Origin: Bettongia penicillata ogilbyi
Lineage: Eukaryota > Chordata > Mammalia > Diprotodontia > Potoroidae
Assembly (NCBI GenBank): GCA_023548195.1
Contig: JAJHZJ010000009.1
Coordinates: forward strand, 6,284,215-6,348,214
Length of the DNA: 64,000 bases
Direction: 5' to 3'
In this document: positions 11,396 to 20,815 of the stretch, piece by piece
How the letters are laid out: the number at the start of each line of letters is the position of its first letter
How positions within the stretch are numbered: the first letter of the stretch is position 1
Notes under the pieces: generated by a model
Database searches by the model: none
What the model was told of the DNA's origin: nothing
Seen by the model: only the letters and a program-made list of their open reading frames with translations
Made by a program: the position numbers and the translations under genes

Positions 11396-13462
11396 CCCCT
11401 TCATTGAAAGGAGAAACCCAATAGGGCTGTGATTTCTCTCTATTTATTTTACTGACATATCAAGTTCTCCTTCAGACTTTCAACAAAGGGATAAATGGAT
11501 CATTCTCAACTCCCTCCTCTTCTTGCTCTTCCTCTTTCTCTAAGCTCTGACAGTTGTTCCCACATACATGTACTTGTTTAAGTGAGCCTGAGGCTAGATC
11601 TCAAGGCCCTGGCTGCCTTCTCTGTTTTCGTGTTTCTTTCCCTGAGTACAAGGGACTGAACAAGGATCCTGAGACATGTTTCTAGCCTTGGTAACAAACT
11701 TCTGAGTTTGAGACATCAAGAACTCTAACACTGGAAGCTGGTTGCTTAGCTGGAGAAGATCTCTATAAAAACTTCTTGGAGGAGGAGATGACACCCTCTA
11801 GAATTATATTATAGATGAAAGGACTAACAAAGACCCATATAGGGCATAGTTTACTAGAAGATATAAACCTTGAATGAGTTGCTGTAAGATGAAAGTTAAA
11901 AACATTTGATCTGAAGTCCCACAAAATATTTCATATTTTAATATTTTGGATATCAACCTCCCAGAGACAGTCAAATGCGCAATGGATTACTGTATTATGC
12001 TTTAGGTATTTGTTAACATATACTTATGAGACTTTTTTGTATTTTAAGCATTTCTTTTATGGCGAGACTGACTGTCCTTTATATCTGCTCTGTGTGTGTG
12101 TGTGTGTGTGTCTATATGTGTGTGTGTGTGTGAGTGTGTATACTTTCTAAAATGAATTCTTTTTTGTGAGTGCCTCTTTTAATCATCCCCTTCAAGGGAG
12201 ATCCTAGATGAGTCATAACTAAGTTTTATTTAAAGGATTTCCTTGCAATTCCATGGTAGTCATAATGTGTGAGAGCTTAAGAAAAGCCTGTTCTTACCAT
12301 TTTGAGGTCAGTGTCCCAAGCCTGAAGCCTTGTCCCTAGTGAGCCTAGAGTTGAGGCCCCATGGTGAAAGAGTACTGGTACCCTAGTCATAGATCTTACA
12401 AATATGTGTTTATTTTACTGTAAGCAAGTATACTACTTATGTGGTTTTCAGAAACTTTTACTACTACAAAGATATGCTGCTGGAAACAAGTACACTACTC
12501 ACACGATGCTGAAAGGTAACCACTTAGAGAGATGTAAGGTAGGTGATTTCCCTTCAAATACTCATGATCTCTCTCTTAGATCATCCACAGCTGAAGAATT
12601 CCTTCAGCCCTATCCTTGACTGCTTCAGACACATCAGGATTCACAAGGGTCACTCATTACCAGCTGAGTAGCTTCATCAGGTTGTCATGAAGCAGAGTTC
12701 TTACCATTTTCCTAGAGGTAATACCCAAATGGTCCTTTCAAATATTGCTATCTACCAATTTGTTATGCAATTTCCCTAGTCTTTGTTGATGCAATTTCTC
12801 CAGTGCTTGTAGGATAAATAGCCTTACTAGGAAACTGATCAATCAGGCAACTATACCCCTGATAGAAGGCCTTTGTCAATGAGGTGGGAGCAAAGGGAGA
12901 AGTAAATGCTTGGGCAGAATTCCTTCGTTGGCCAAACTCAGCATTTGAAAGTTACAGCTGAATAATGCATATGGTAAACTTTCTATGGTTTTATCCAGTC
13001 ATAACTAGGACTCAGGCACTGGGAATTTTTTGTTAGGGCAGGAAATGTAAAAGGTCACTTACATACAACTGTATTCCTCTAAGAAAGAAGGAAGATGAAG
13101 GACTTGGAGGTAAAGTGAGATGGAACTGGGGCAAGAGAGAAGTTGGACTCCCAAAAAGGAAGAACCTTGACTGTCTCATGGGCCAAAACTGGAGGGACCC
13201 AAACTCCAGTTCAGACTAGGAGTAGGGAGGAAGGCTTAGCACTAGCCCATGATCTAGTTTAACTCAGTGAAGAAAGCACAGTGTCCACTCTAGGTCTATT
13301 TGGAAGCATATTTTGCTATACAGGGAGAAGAATCCCTTTCTCTGTCTATGATGGACTTGTGAAGAAGGGATTTTTTTCAGGTGGTTGTACAAGTTAGTCT
13401 TTCTGGGAACACTGTGTACTTCCCCAATCCTAGTAAGGGGATTTTCTTTTCCCTAAAGTTTT
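11396..13462. other. Intergenic sequence with a (TG)n tract
   Basis: About 2 kb without a gene. The only marked feature is the TG-rich microsatellite at 12,091-12,140. Small open frames at 11,594-11,794 (minus) and 12,404-12,619 have no recognisable similarity and are taken as chance. Confidence 0.45.
12091..12140 (+). repeat. (TG)n microsatellite, interrupted
   Basis: TG dinucleotides with short interruptions ('tctatatg', 'agtgtgta'). Confidence 0.9.
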
Positions 13463-14299
13463 CCCCACTCTGATTTCTTTTTTTTTTTTTAATATTTATT
13501 TATTTAACTTTTTACATTCGTTTTCACAAAATTTTGGGTTCCAAATTTTCTCCCCTTTTATCCCCTCCCCCCACCCCAATACACCAAGCAATCTAATTTT
13601 CCCTATCTCCAATCTGCCCTCTCTTCTGTCATCCCTCCCTTCTCTTGTCTCCATCTTCTTTTTTCTCCTGTAGGGCCAGATGACTTTCTATTCCTCATTA
13701 ACTGTATGTCTTATTTCCTAGTAGCAACAACAATACTAAACAGTTGTTCCTAAAACTTTGAGTTCCAAATTCTCCCCATCCCTCCCTCCCCACCCATTCC
13801 CTTTGGCAAGGCAGGCAATTCAATATAGGCCATATCTGTGTAGTTTTGCAAATGACTTCCATGATAGTCGTGTTGTGTAAGACTAACTGTATTTCCCTCC
13901 ATCCTATCCTGCCCCTCATTGTTTCTATTCTGTCTTTTAATCCTGTCCCTCCCCGAGTGCTGACTTCAAATTGCTCCCTCCTCTACCCTCCCTTCCATCA
14001 TCCCCACCCCTTGCTTATCTCCTTCTCCCCCACTTTCCTGCATTGTAAGATAGGTTTTCATACCAAAATGAGTGTGCATTTTATTCCTTCCTTTAGTTGA
14101 ATGTGATGAGAGTAAACTTCTTGTTTTTTTCTCAGCTCTCCTCTTTTTCCCTCCACTAAAAAGTCTCCTGCTTGCCTCCTGAATGAGATATAATTTACCC
14201 CATTCCATTTCACCCTCTTTCCTCCCCCTACCTTTCTCTCTCACCATTTACCTTAATTTCTTTTAAGATCCCATCCTATTCAATTCACTCTGTGCTCTC

Positions 14300-14365
14300 T
14301 GTCTCTGTATGTGTGTGCATGTGTGTATGTGTGTGTGCGTGCATGCGTGTACATGTGTGTGTGTG
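14300..14365 (+). repeat. (TG)n tract inside the HAL1 3' UTR
   Basis: An imperfect TG/CG-purine microsatellite at a fixed place in the element. The copies at 32,440-32,462 and 35,438-35,508 carry it at the same site with different lengths. Confidence 0.85.
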
Positions 14366-14499
14366 GTCCCACCAGCTACCCAGATACTGAAAAGTTTTAA
14401 GAGTTACAAATATTATCTTTCCATGTAGGAATGTAAACAGTTCACTTATGGTAAGTCCCTTAAGACTTCTCTTTGCTGTTTACTTTTTCATGCTTCTTC

Positions 14500-15600
14500 T
14501 CATTCTTGTGTTTGAAAGTCAAATTTTATTTTCAGCTCTGGTCTTTTCATCAAGAATGATTGAAAGTCCTCTGTTTCATTGAAAGACCATATTTTCCCCT
14601 GAAGTATTCTACTCAGTTTTGCTGGGTAGGTGATTCTTGGTTTGAGTCCTAGTTCCTTTGACTTCTGGAATATCCAATTCCATGCCCTTCGATCCCTTAA
14701 TGTAGAAGCTGTTAGATCTTGAGTTATCCTGATTTTATTTCCACAATACTGGAATTGTTTCTTTCTAGCTGCTTGTAAGATTTTCTCCTTGACCTGGAAG
14801 TTCTGGAATTTGGCCACAATGTTCCTAGGAGTTTCTCTTTTTGGATCTCTTTCAGGCAGTGATCGATGGATTCTTTTAATACTTATTTTGCCCTCTGGTT
14901 GTAGAATGTCAGGGCAGTTTTCCTCGATAATTTCATGGAAGATGATGTCTAGGCTCTTTTTTTGATCATGACTTTCAGGTAGTCCCATAATTTTTAAATT
15001 GTCTCTCCTGGATCTATTTTCCAGGTCAGTTGTTTTTCCCATGAGATATTTCACATTCTCTTCCATTTTTTCATTCTTTTGGTTTTGTTTGGTGATTTCT
15101 TGGTTTCTCAGAAAGTCATTAGCCTCAATCTGTTCCATTCTAATTTTGAGAGAACTATTATCTTCAGTGAGCTTTTGAACCTCTTTTTCCATTTGGCTAA
15201 TTCTGCTTTTGAAAGCATTCTTCTCCTCATTGGCTTTTTGAACCTCTTTTGCCAATTGAGTGAGCCTATTTTTCAAGGTGATATTTTCTTCAGCATTTTT
15301 TTGGGTCTCCTTTAGCAAGGTATTGACCCGTTTTTCATACTTTTCTTGCATCTCTCTCATTTCTCTTCCCAGTTTTTCCTCCACCTGTCTAACTTGCTTT
15401 TCAAAATCCTTTTTAAGCTCTTCCAAGGCCTGAGCCCACCCGACATCCCCCTGGGATGTCTGGGGTACCGAGGCCCTGCCCTGCACGTCTTTCCCTGATG
15501 GCAAGAATATGTCCTCGTCATCAGATCCGAAAGTCGGGATCATTTGCATTCGTTCAAAAAAACTCTCTATAGTCTTATTTTTCTTCCCTTTTCTAGGCAT
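14500..15600 (-). CDS. HAL1/L1 ORF1 protein (RNA-binding chaperone), intact
   Basis: 366 codons, ATG to TGA, with no interruption. A basic N-terminus ([10 protein letters not shown]) and acidic stretch are followed by a long heptad-rich coiled coil at about residues 50-190. An RRM-like core follows at about 195-290, with the L1 ORF1 landmarks '[12 protein letters not shown]', 'IKRIHR' and 'PRNIVAKFQNF'. The basic C-terminal domain (about 290-366) contains '[16 protein letters not shown]'. L1 ORF1p forms trimers, coats its own RNA in cytoplasmic particles and acts as a nucleic-acid chaperone. Primate L1 ORF1p is 338 residues, so this one is slightly longer because of a longer coiled coil. The start is fixed by the first in-frame ATG, 47 bases beyond the stop of an upstream frame in the 5' UTR. 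Whether it is expressed cannot be told. Confidence 0.9.
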   Translation of the reverse strand: MPRKGKKNKTIESFFERMQMIPTFGSDDEDIFLPSGKDVQGRASVPQTSQGDVGWAQALEELKKDFEKQVRQVEEKLGREMREMQEKYEKRVNTLLKETQKNAEENITLKNRLTQLAKEVQKANEEKNAFKSRISQMEKEVQKLTEDNSSLKIRMEQIEANDFLRNQEITKQNQKNEKMEENVKYLMGKTTDLENRSRRDNLKIMGLPESHDQKKSLDIIFHEIIEENCPDILQPEGKISIKRIHRSLPERDPKRETPRNIVAKFQNFQVKEKILQAARKKQFQYCGNKIRITQDLTASTLRDRRAWNWIFQKSKELGLKPRITYPAKLSRILQGKIWSFNETEDFQSFLMKRPELKIKFDFQTQE

Positions 15601-15646
15601 TTTCCCAGCCAGTTACTTGACTTCTGAGATTCCTCTCCACCCCTGC

Positions 15647-16195
15647 CTAGATCCGCCCAGCTAGTGCTTGGGGTCTGAGATTCAAATGGGCTTTCCGCGA
15701 CAAGTGGCTGCTAATCAATGGGAGCTTTAGTTCTGGTGCTGGGGTGGGGGCAGGGCCACCTCCCAGGCTCAGTTCCCTCAGGGGCTTTATGCAGAGACCT
15801 TCAGAAATGGAGCGGGTGGGGCAGGGCCGTCTCCCAGGCTCAGCTCCTTCAGGTGGTTTATGCAGACTTTCAGTAATGAAGATCCTGCCTGCTGCTGGGG
15901 GAGTCCTGGGCCGCCGCCTCCGCCGCTTCCTCCCAAGGGGGCCTGAGCCACAGAGACTCCCCGTTCCCCTCTCGGTCAGCCCAAGCATGTCTCTCACTGA
16001 CCTGTAGAGTCTGTGGGCGGAGGGACCTTCCCGGCCGCTGGAAGTTCCGTATCTGAAGCCTGCTCGGACCGATTTCTCTGGGGCCGCGGCCAGGGCAGCG
16101 CTGGGGTGTGGTCTGCTTTCTGGGGCACGACAGACCCTGGGGACGGCTCTCCAGGGCTCTCTGGAACGGAACTCTCTTCCACTATGTTTCTGCAC
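15647..16195 (-). other. Upstream open frame in the HAL1 5' UTR (182 codons)
   Basis: A GC-rich, Arg/Pro/Gly-rich frame of 182 codons begins [20 protein letters not shown] and stops 46 bases before the ORF1 ATG. The same opening in the same frame is seen in the other copies (32,673-32,897, 33,575-33,898 and 37,086-37,349). No known domain is visible. It may be an accident of a CpG-rich leader, or a translated upstream frame comparable in position to extra leader frames of some L1 lineages. Confidence 0.35.
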
Positions 16196-16320
16196 ACCCT
16201 TCCGTGATCCAGAACTTCTGGGGAACTCTTCTTACATTAAATTTATGGGCTGTGGGTTCGGAACTCGCAAACGTGCGTCTTTCTACTCCGCCATCTTGAC
16301 TCCCCCCACTCTGATTTCTT

Positions 16321-16603
16321 AAAGCCTAGCTAGAGCTCAGCATCATATGACCAGACTGGAAGTACAATGTACTACCTCAGTGTTGAAAGGACACCAGAGA
16401 TTTCTCTTCCCTCAGAGAAGAGCTGGGCTGACCCTCAGAGGTGGAAAATGCTTCCCCAGGCTTAGAAATTCTTAGCAGCTTTTTGACAAGTTCTGCCTTG
16501 GCAGAGGGGAACATATTAGGTGGGAAAAGGCAGGGAAGAATCATCTCTGAGTCCCTGCTGGAAGTCTAAGTCTTCTTCATAAAAGCCTGTCTTCATTTTT
16601 CCC
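16321..16603. other. Intergenic spacer
   Basis: Short non-repetitive stretch between the HAL1 copy and the U6-L1 chimera. Nothing recognised. Confidence 0.4.
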
Positions 16604-16714
16604 AAGACTTTTCATTTTTTTAAATTAATTTATTTGTTTTCTACAATCACTTCCATAAATCTTAGATTTTCTCCCGTTTCTCCTCTCCCTCCCTGAGACC
16701 ACATGCAATTTTAT

Positions 16715-17040
16715 GACATTCATTGGTAGCACAAAGCTGAACTCCAAATGAACAGGGATCCATCTTACTTCCTTAGAACAACCTATTTCACCATTTTGTT
16801 TTTATTTTATTTTGCCTAGGTTTTTTTTTTTCTATAGCCTTTAGTAGGTCCTATTGAGGATCACCTGCTCTTTTGCCTCAGCCTCTGTCTAGTACCTTGC
16901 CTACCACTTGGCCTGGCTCCTGCCGCACCGTCCCTCGCATCTCAGCACCCCATCTGTCAAAGCTATGAAATAATGGCTCCACAGGTAGCAACCAGCAACA
17001 GAACCAGCTTGCACCACCCATGGCTACCAAGAGGACCTGG
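16715..17040. mobile_element. Unidentified 326-bp insert with target duplication
   Basis: Inside the L1 3' UTR of the chimera, CATGCAATTTTAT occurs at 16,702-16,714 and 17,041-17,053. The flanking L1 sequence is continuous across one copy when compared with the L1 at 541-2,430. The insert has no L1, SINE or LTR hallmarks that I recognise. It holds T12 internally near 16,820 and an 'attttattttatttt' stretch, which fits a minus-strand retrocopy whose poly(A) is followed by extra 3' sequence. Confidence 0.65.
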
Positions 17041-17681
17041 CATGCAATTTTATATGGGTTCTATACATACATTCTTAAACCATATTTTCACATGTCATGT
17101 TGCATAGAAGAATTAAAATGAATGGGAGAAACGATGAGAAAAACAATCCAAAACAAAACATAACACAAAGGAAAATATGCTGCCTCATTCTGCATACTGA
17201 TTCCATAGTTTTTCCTCTGGTTGTGGATGGCATTTTGCCTGAAGAGTCCTTTGGGGATGTTTTAGGTCCTTGCATTGCTGTGAAGGATTGGTCTACCAGA
17301 AACAGTCCTTGAACACTGTGGCTATTACTTTATACGATGTTCTCCTGGTTCTGCTCATTTCACTCGGCATCAGTTCATATTAACTCTCTGAAGTCCTCCT
17401 GGTCAACATTTCTTATAGCACAATAGTATTCCATTACATTCATACATCATGACTTGTTCAGCCATTCCCTAAACAATGAGCATCCCCTCGATTCCCCGTT
17501 CTTGGCCACCACAAAGAGAGCTCCTATAAATATTTTTGCACATGTGGGAACTTTTCCCATTTTTATGATCTCTTTGGGATACAGTCCTAGAAATGATGTT
17601 GCTACTCAGAGGGTATGCACATTTTTGTAGCCCTTTGGGCATAGCTCCAAATTACTCTCCAGAATGGTTGGATCAGCTCAC

Positions 17682-17789
17682 AAAAAATATAGACTGCTTC
17701 ACGAATCTGCATGTTATCCTTGTACAGGGGCCATGCTAATCTTCTCTGTATCATTCCAATTTTAGTACATGTGCTACCAAAGTAAGTAC
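17682..17789 (-). pseudogene. U6 snRNA pseudogene (5' part of the U6-L1 chimera)
   Basis: The minus strand aligns along its full length to U6 snRNA. It has the 5' stem region ('actttggtagcacatgtac'), then 'taaaattggaatgatacaga', an 'agaagattagcatggcccct' ACAGAGA-region block, 'aaggataacatgca', 'attcgtgaagc' and a T-rich end. About ten substitutions, all consistent with decay. No U6-type promoter (proximal sequence element or TATA) is visible upstream, so it should be inactive. Confidence 0.92.
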
Positions 17790-17805
17790 CCTAAGACTTT
17801 TCATT

Positions 17806-18123
17806 ACCTCCAAGCTTGTCCCATACTGCTTAGACTTTCCCAAAACCGTTATAATAGTGAGCTTGTACCTATACTACCTTTAAAAAGGCTGTCGGAGACC
17901 CCTTCCTACTTAGCTGCTAGTCCTGAACCACAGTTTCAGGGCCACTGTTTTGGAAGGTCTGGTCCCCCTGCAGTCACAAGGGAAGCCAAATTTCAACAAG
18001 CTTGTGGAAAGAGCTAAAGATCTGAAGTCAGAAGACATAGATTTTAAATGCCTATTCTGTCTCATCCTCTGTAAAATGGGAAGTTTGAACAAGGTAGTAT
18101 CTAAGGCTTGTTCCAGCTCTGAT
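17806..18123. other. Intergenic spacer with MIR-like residue
   Basis: At 18,055-18,118 'tgtctcatcctctgtaaaat' + 'gggaagtttgaac' and 'aaggcttgttccagctctga' resemble the 3' part of a MIR-type SINE in sense orientation. The rest is unassigned. Confidence 0.5.
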
Positions 18124-18135
18124 GGTGTCTGAGTC

Positions 18136-18183
<48 letters not shown>

Positions 18184-18214
18184 AGGTGTCTGAGTCTTTA
18201 GAGTGTGAGTATGA

Positions 18215-18255
<41 letters not shown>
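18124..18255 (+). repeat. Two (TG)n arrays, each preceded by the same 17-bp sequence
   Basis: GGTGTCTGAGTCTTTAG (18,124-18,140 and 18,185-18,201) precedes each TG array (18,141-18,180 and 18,221-18,255). The whole unit appears duplicated in tandem with later drift. Confidence 0.85.
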
Positions 18256-18258
<3 letters not shown>

Positions 18259-18629
18259 ATGGTTCAAGCCTTCTTTTGTCCCCACCCCACTCCCAGATAA
18301 TCAGCCTTCTTGAAGGTCAAACTGTGAAGAAATAATTAATTACTCTTGATAATTAGGTGCTTAGGATTATTTTCAATGGGAAGATAAATGGCCCTCATCC
18401 TTCAAAAGTGTGAAGCCATCTCACCAGCAGAGGCCTCCTGGTATCCTAGAGTCTCAGAGTAAACCCTCCAAGACATAGTGTCAGCCTCCTTTTCCCAAGT
18501 AAAGCTGCCTTTCACTGCACTTACCCTGGGCAGGGCTTATGATGCTTGTACCAGGTGCAACAACTCCTGGTTACAACTTTTTTTTACAGGTCATTTCACC
18601 AAAGGTAGGCTTTAAGTAGATAGAGACTA
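18256..18629. other. Intergenic sequence, nothing recognised
   Basis: No gene or nameable repeat. Confidence 0.4.
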
Positions 18630-18890
18630 GTATTTAATTGAATTTAATTGAGGGCACTCCAGACAGAGGAAATAGAATGAGCAAAACATCAAGGCATAAG
18701 CATGATGCATTCAAAGCACAATATGGAGCTCTGCTTGTCAACAACAAAGGATTTGAGACAAAGGATGGTTCATATAAGGGTAGAGAACACATTGGGGAGA
18801 GATTACAGAGGATGTACAAAATTTATCTAAGGAGTTCGGATTTTGAAGGTGATGGGAAACCATCAAATAAATGGTCCTTATGCTAGAGCC
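18630..18890 (-). repeat. L2 LINE fragment
   Basis: The antisense L2 order 'agggcactccagacagagga', 'gagcaaaacatcaaggcata', 'ggatttt...ggtgatgggaaaccatc' matches the L2 at 29,980-31,430. Confidence 0.7.
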
Positions 18891-19204
18891 TTTTACGAAA
18901 CCAAGGGTCTTGGTCACCTTTGGGGAATACTTATTTATTTGAATTTTTTCCTATTTTTATTCTGAACTTAACATCAAATAAAATAAACATTTGTGTGTAT
19001 GTATAGAACATAAAAAGAGCATTTTACATGAGAGTGCACTCTATTATATATAGCTTGCCTTTGAAACATATATTCAATTTAACATATAACTTTCAAAGTT
19101 GTCCTGCTTTTCTGCGATTTTTTTTCTGGCTCTCCTTTTGTTCATTTAAAAAATGCTTCATTGACCCTTTTGTTTTTAAATGCCCACATCCTGAAAAAAC
19201 CCTT
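18891..19204. other. Intergenic AT-rich sequence
   Basis: No gene seen. Flanked by LINE remains. Confidence 0.4.
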
Positions 19205-20815
19205 ACTTGATCCTTCTACCCTGACTAACTATTGTTCTATATCTCTTCTGCACATTATAGCTAAACTCCTCAAAAAGGCCATCTACAATAGGTATCTCTC
19301 CTTTCTTTATTTCTGATCTTACCATCTCACCAATGTTGATCTCTCCTAAGTTACTAATGAACTCTTAGTTGTCAAATTCAACGGCTTTTTCTCAGTCCTC
19401 AGTGTCCTTGACCTCTCTACAGCTTTCGACCCACTGATCACTTGGATACTCTCTTCTCTTTAGGTTTTCAGGTAATCATTCTTTCCTCCTACTTTAACTG
19501 ATCCTTCTGTCTCCTTTACTGGATCCACTTCCAGACCATTCCCTCTAACCATATGTATCCCTCAGAGCTCTGTACTAGGTCCTCTTCTCTTCTTTCTCTA
19601 TACTATCTTCACTTAGTTATCTCATCAGGTCCTATGGATTTAATTACCATCTTTCTGCAGAAGATTATCAACTCTACCTTTCCCATCATAATCTCTATGC
19701 TGACCTCCAATTTTGTGTCTCCAACTGCCTCTCAAACATATTGAACTGCATGTCCAGTAGATATCTGAAACTCAATACATCCAAAACAGAACTCATTGTC
19801 TTTCCCCCTAAATCTGGCCTCTTCCTTCATACCTTTCCTATTACTGTAGAAGACAACACCATCCTCCAAATCCCTCAGGCTCACCACCTAGAAGTCATCC
19901 TGAATTCCTTACCATTTCTCACCCCACCATAGCCAATCTGTTGCTAAGGCCTGCTAATTTCAGCTTTGCAACATCTCCTGATACACCCTCTTCTCTTCTC
20001 TTCTCTTCTCTTCTCTTCTCTTCTCTTCTCTTCTCTTCTCTTCTCTTCTCTTCTCTTCTCTTCTCTTCTCTTCTCTTCTCTTCTCTTCTCTTCTCTTCTC
20101 TTCTCTTCTCTTCTCTTCTCTTCTCTTCTCTTCTCTTCTCTGACAATACTACTCTAGTGCAGGCCCTCATCACCTCACTCTTGGACTACTCCAATAGCCT
20201 GCTGGTGGATCAGCCTGCCTCAAGTCTCTCCCCACTCTAAAACATTCTATATTCAGTCACTAAACTGTTTTTTCCTCAAGTACAGGTACAATCATGTACT
20301 CAGTAAACTCCAGTGGCTTCTATTGCCTCCAGAGTCAAATACAAAATGCTGTTTCATTCAAAACCCTTTATAGTCTACCCTTCCCCATCCACTTTTCCAG
20401 TTTTCTTACACTTTATTCCCTGCTACCTACTCTTGGGCTCCATGACACTGGCCTCCTGGCTGCTCTGTGAACAAGACATTTCATCTGTCTCTTTAAATCC
20501 TGGTATTTTGGCTACCCAGTCTGGAATGCTCTCCTTTTCTCCTCTCAGACTAATGATCTCCTTGGCTTCCTTTAATTCCCAATTAAAATCCCACCTTCTA
20601 CAGGAAATCTTACCCAACCCCTCTTAAGTCCAGTGTCTTCCCTCAGTTATACTGTATTTATACTGTGTGATCCTTGCTTTGTATGTATTTGTTCACATGT
20701 TGTCTCCACCATTAAAGTATAAGCTCCTCAAAGGCAGGGACTATATTACTGCCTTTGTATCTCCACCACTTATCTCAGTGTCTAGCTTAATAAATGTTGA
20801 CTGATTGATTGGGGG
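19205..20815 (+). mobile_element. CR1/L3-type LINE, reverse-transcriptase remnant to 3' end
   Basis: The plus strand translates, with frameshifts, to CR1/L3 reverse transcriptase. 'NYCSISLLHIIAKLLKKAI' is followed by a VLDLSTAFD-type block, a degraded PQ(G)SVLGPLLF block near 19,560, and 'SRYLKLNTSKTELIVFPPKS'. The element continues to the typical 3' end 'aataaatgttgactgattga'. A perfect (TTCTC)30 array interrupts the frame at 19,991-20,140. Long dead. Confidence 0.85.
19991..20140 (+). repeat. Perfect (TTCTC)30 pentanucleotide microsatellite
   Basis: Exactly 150 bases of uninterrupted TTCTC. The complementary strand is pure purine (GAGAA)n. Such pure, long pentamers are usually length-polymorphic and can form triplex (H-DNA) structures. 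The small frames across it on both strands are artefacts of the repeat. Confidence 0.97.

Larger units (their letters stand above)
13480..16303 (-). mobile_element. Full-length HAL1-like retrotransposon (L1 derivative without ORF2)
   Basis: On the minus strand the 2,824-bp element has a GC-rich 5' UTR (16,303-15,601), an intact ORF1 (15,600-14,500) and a 1-kb 3' UTR with poly(A) (14,499-13,480). A 17-bp target duplication CCCCACTCTGATTTCTT flanks it (13,463-13,479 and 16,304-16,320). The 5' end reads GGAGTCAAGATGGCGGAG, matching the start of primate L1 5' UTRs with their YY1 site. No reverse transcriptase or endonuclease frame is present. Other copies share the same ORF1-to-3' UTR join, so this is a replicating lineage rather than one deleted L1. 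It presumably moves with ORF2 protein from full L1s. Confidence 0.88.
16617..17789 (-). mobile_element. U6 snRNA-L1 chimeric retrocopy
   Basis: One insertion, read on the minus strand: a full-length U6 copy (17,789-17,682), then directly the C-terminal L1 ORF2 and 3' UTR (17,681-16,617), ending at the T7 that is poly(A) on the minus strand. The 13-bp repeat AAGACTTTTCATT at 16,604-16,616 and 17,793-17,805 flanks the whole unit, so both parts arrived in one event. This is the structure made when L1 reverse transcriptase switches from L1 RNA to U6 RNA, known from human U6/L1 chimeras. The L1 part was later interrupted by a 326-bp insert (16,715-17,040). Confidence 0.88.

Noticed and set aside
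17682..17789. Functional U6 snRNA gene
   Set aside because: There are substitutions along the RNA, no TATA or proximal sequence element upstream, and it is fused to L1 within one target duplication.
18141..18255. CRISPR-like array or other direct-repeat system
   Set aside because: The direct repeats are dinucleotide microsatellites in a eukaryotic genome. There are no repeat-spacer units.
18052..18335. Frames with (HT)n or (VC)n repeats
   Set aside because: Translations of the TG microsatellite, not genes.
19919..20240. Frames rich in REEKR or SLLFS repeats
   Set aside because: Translations of the (TTCTC)30 array.
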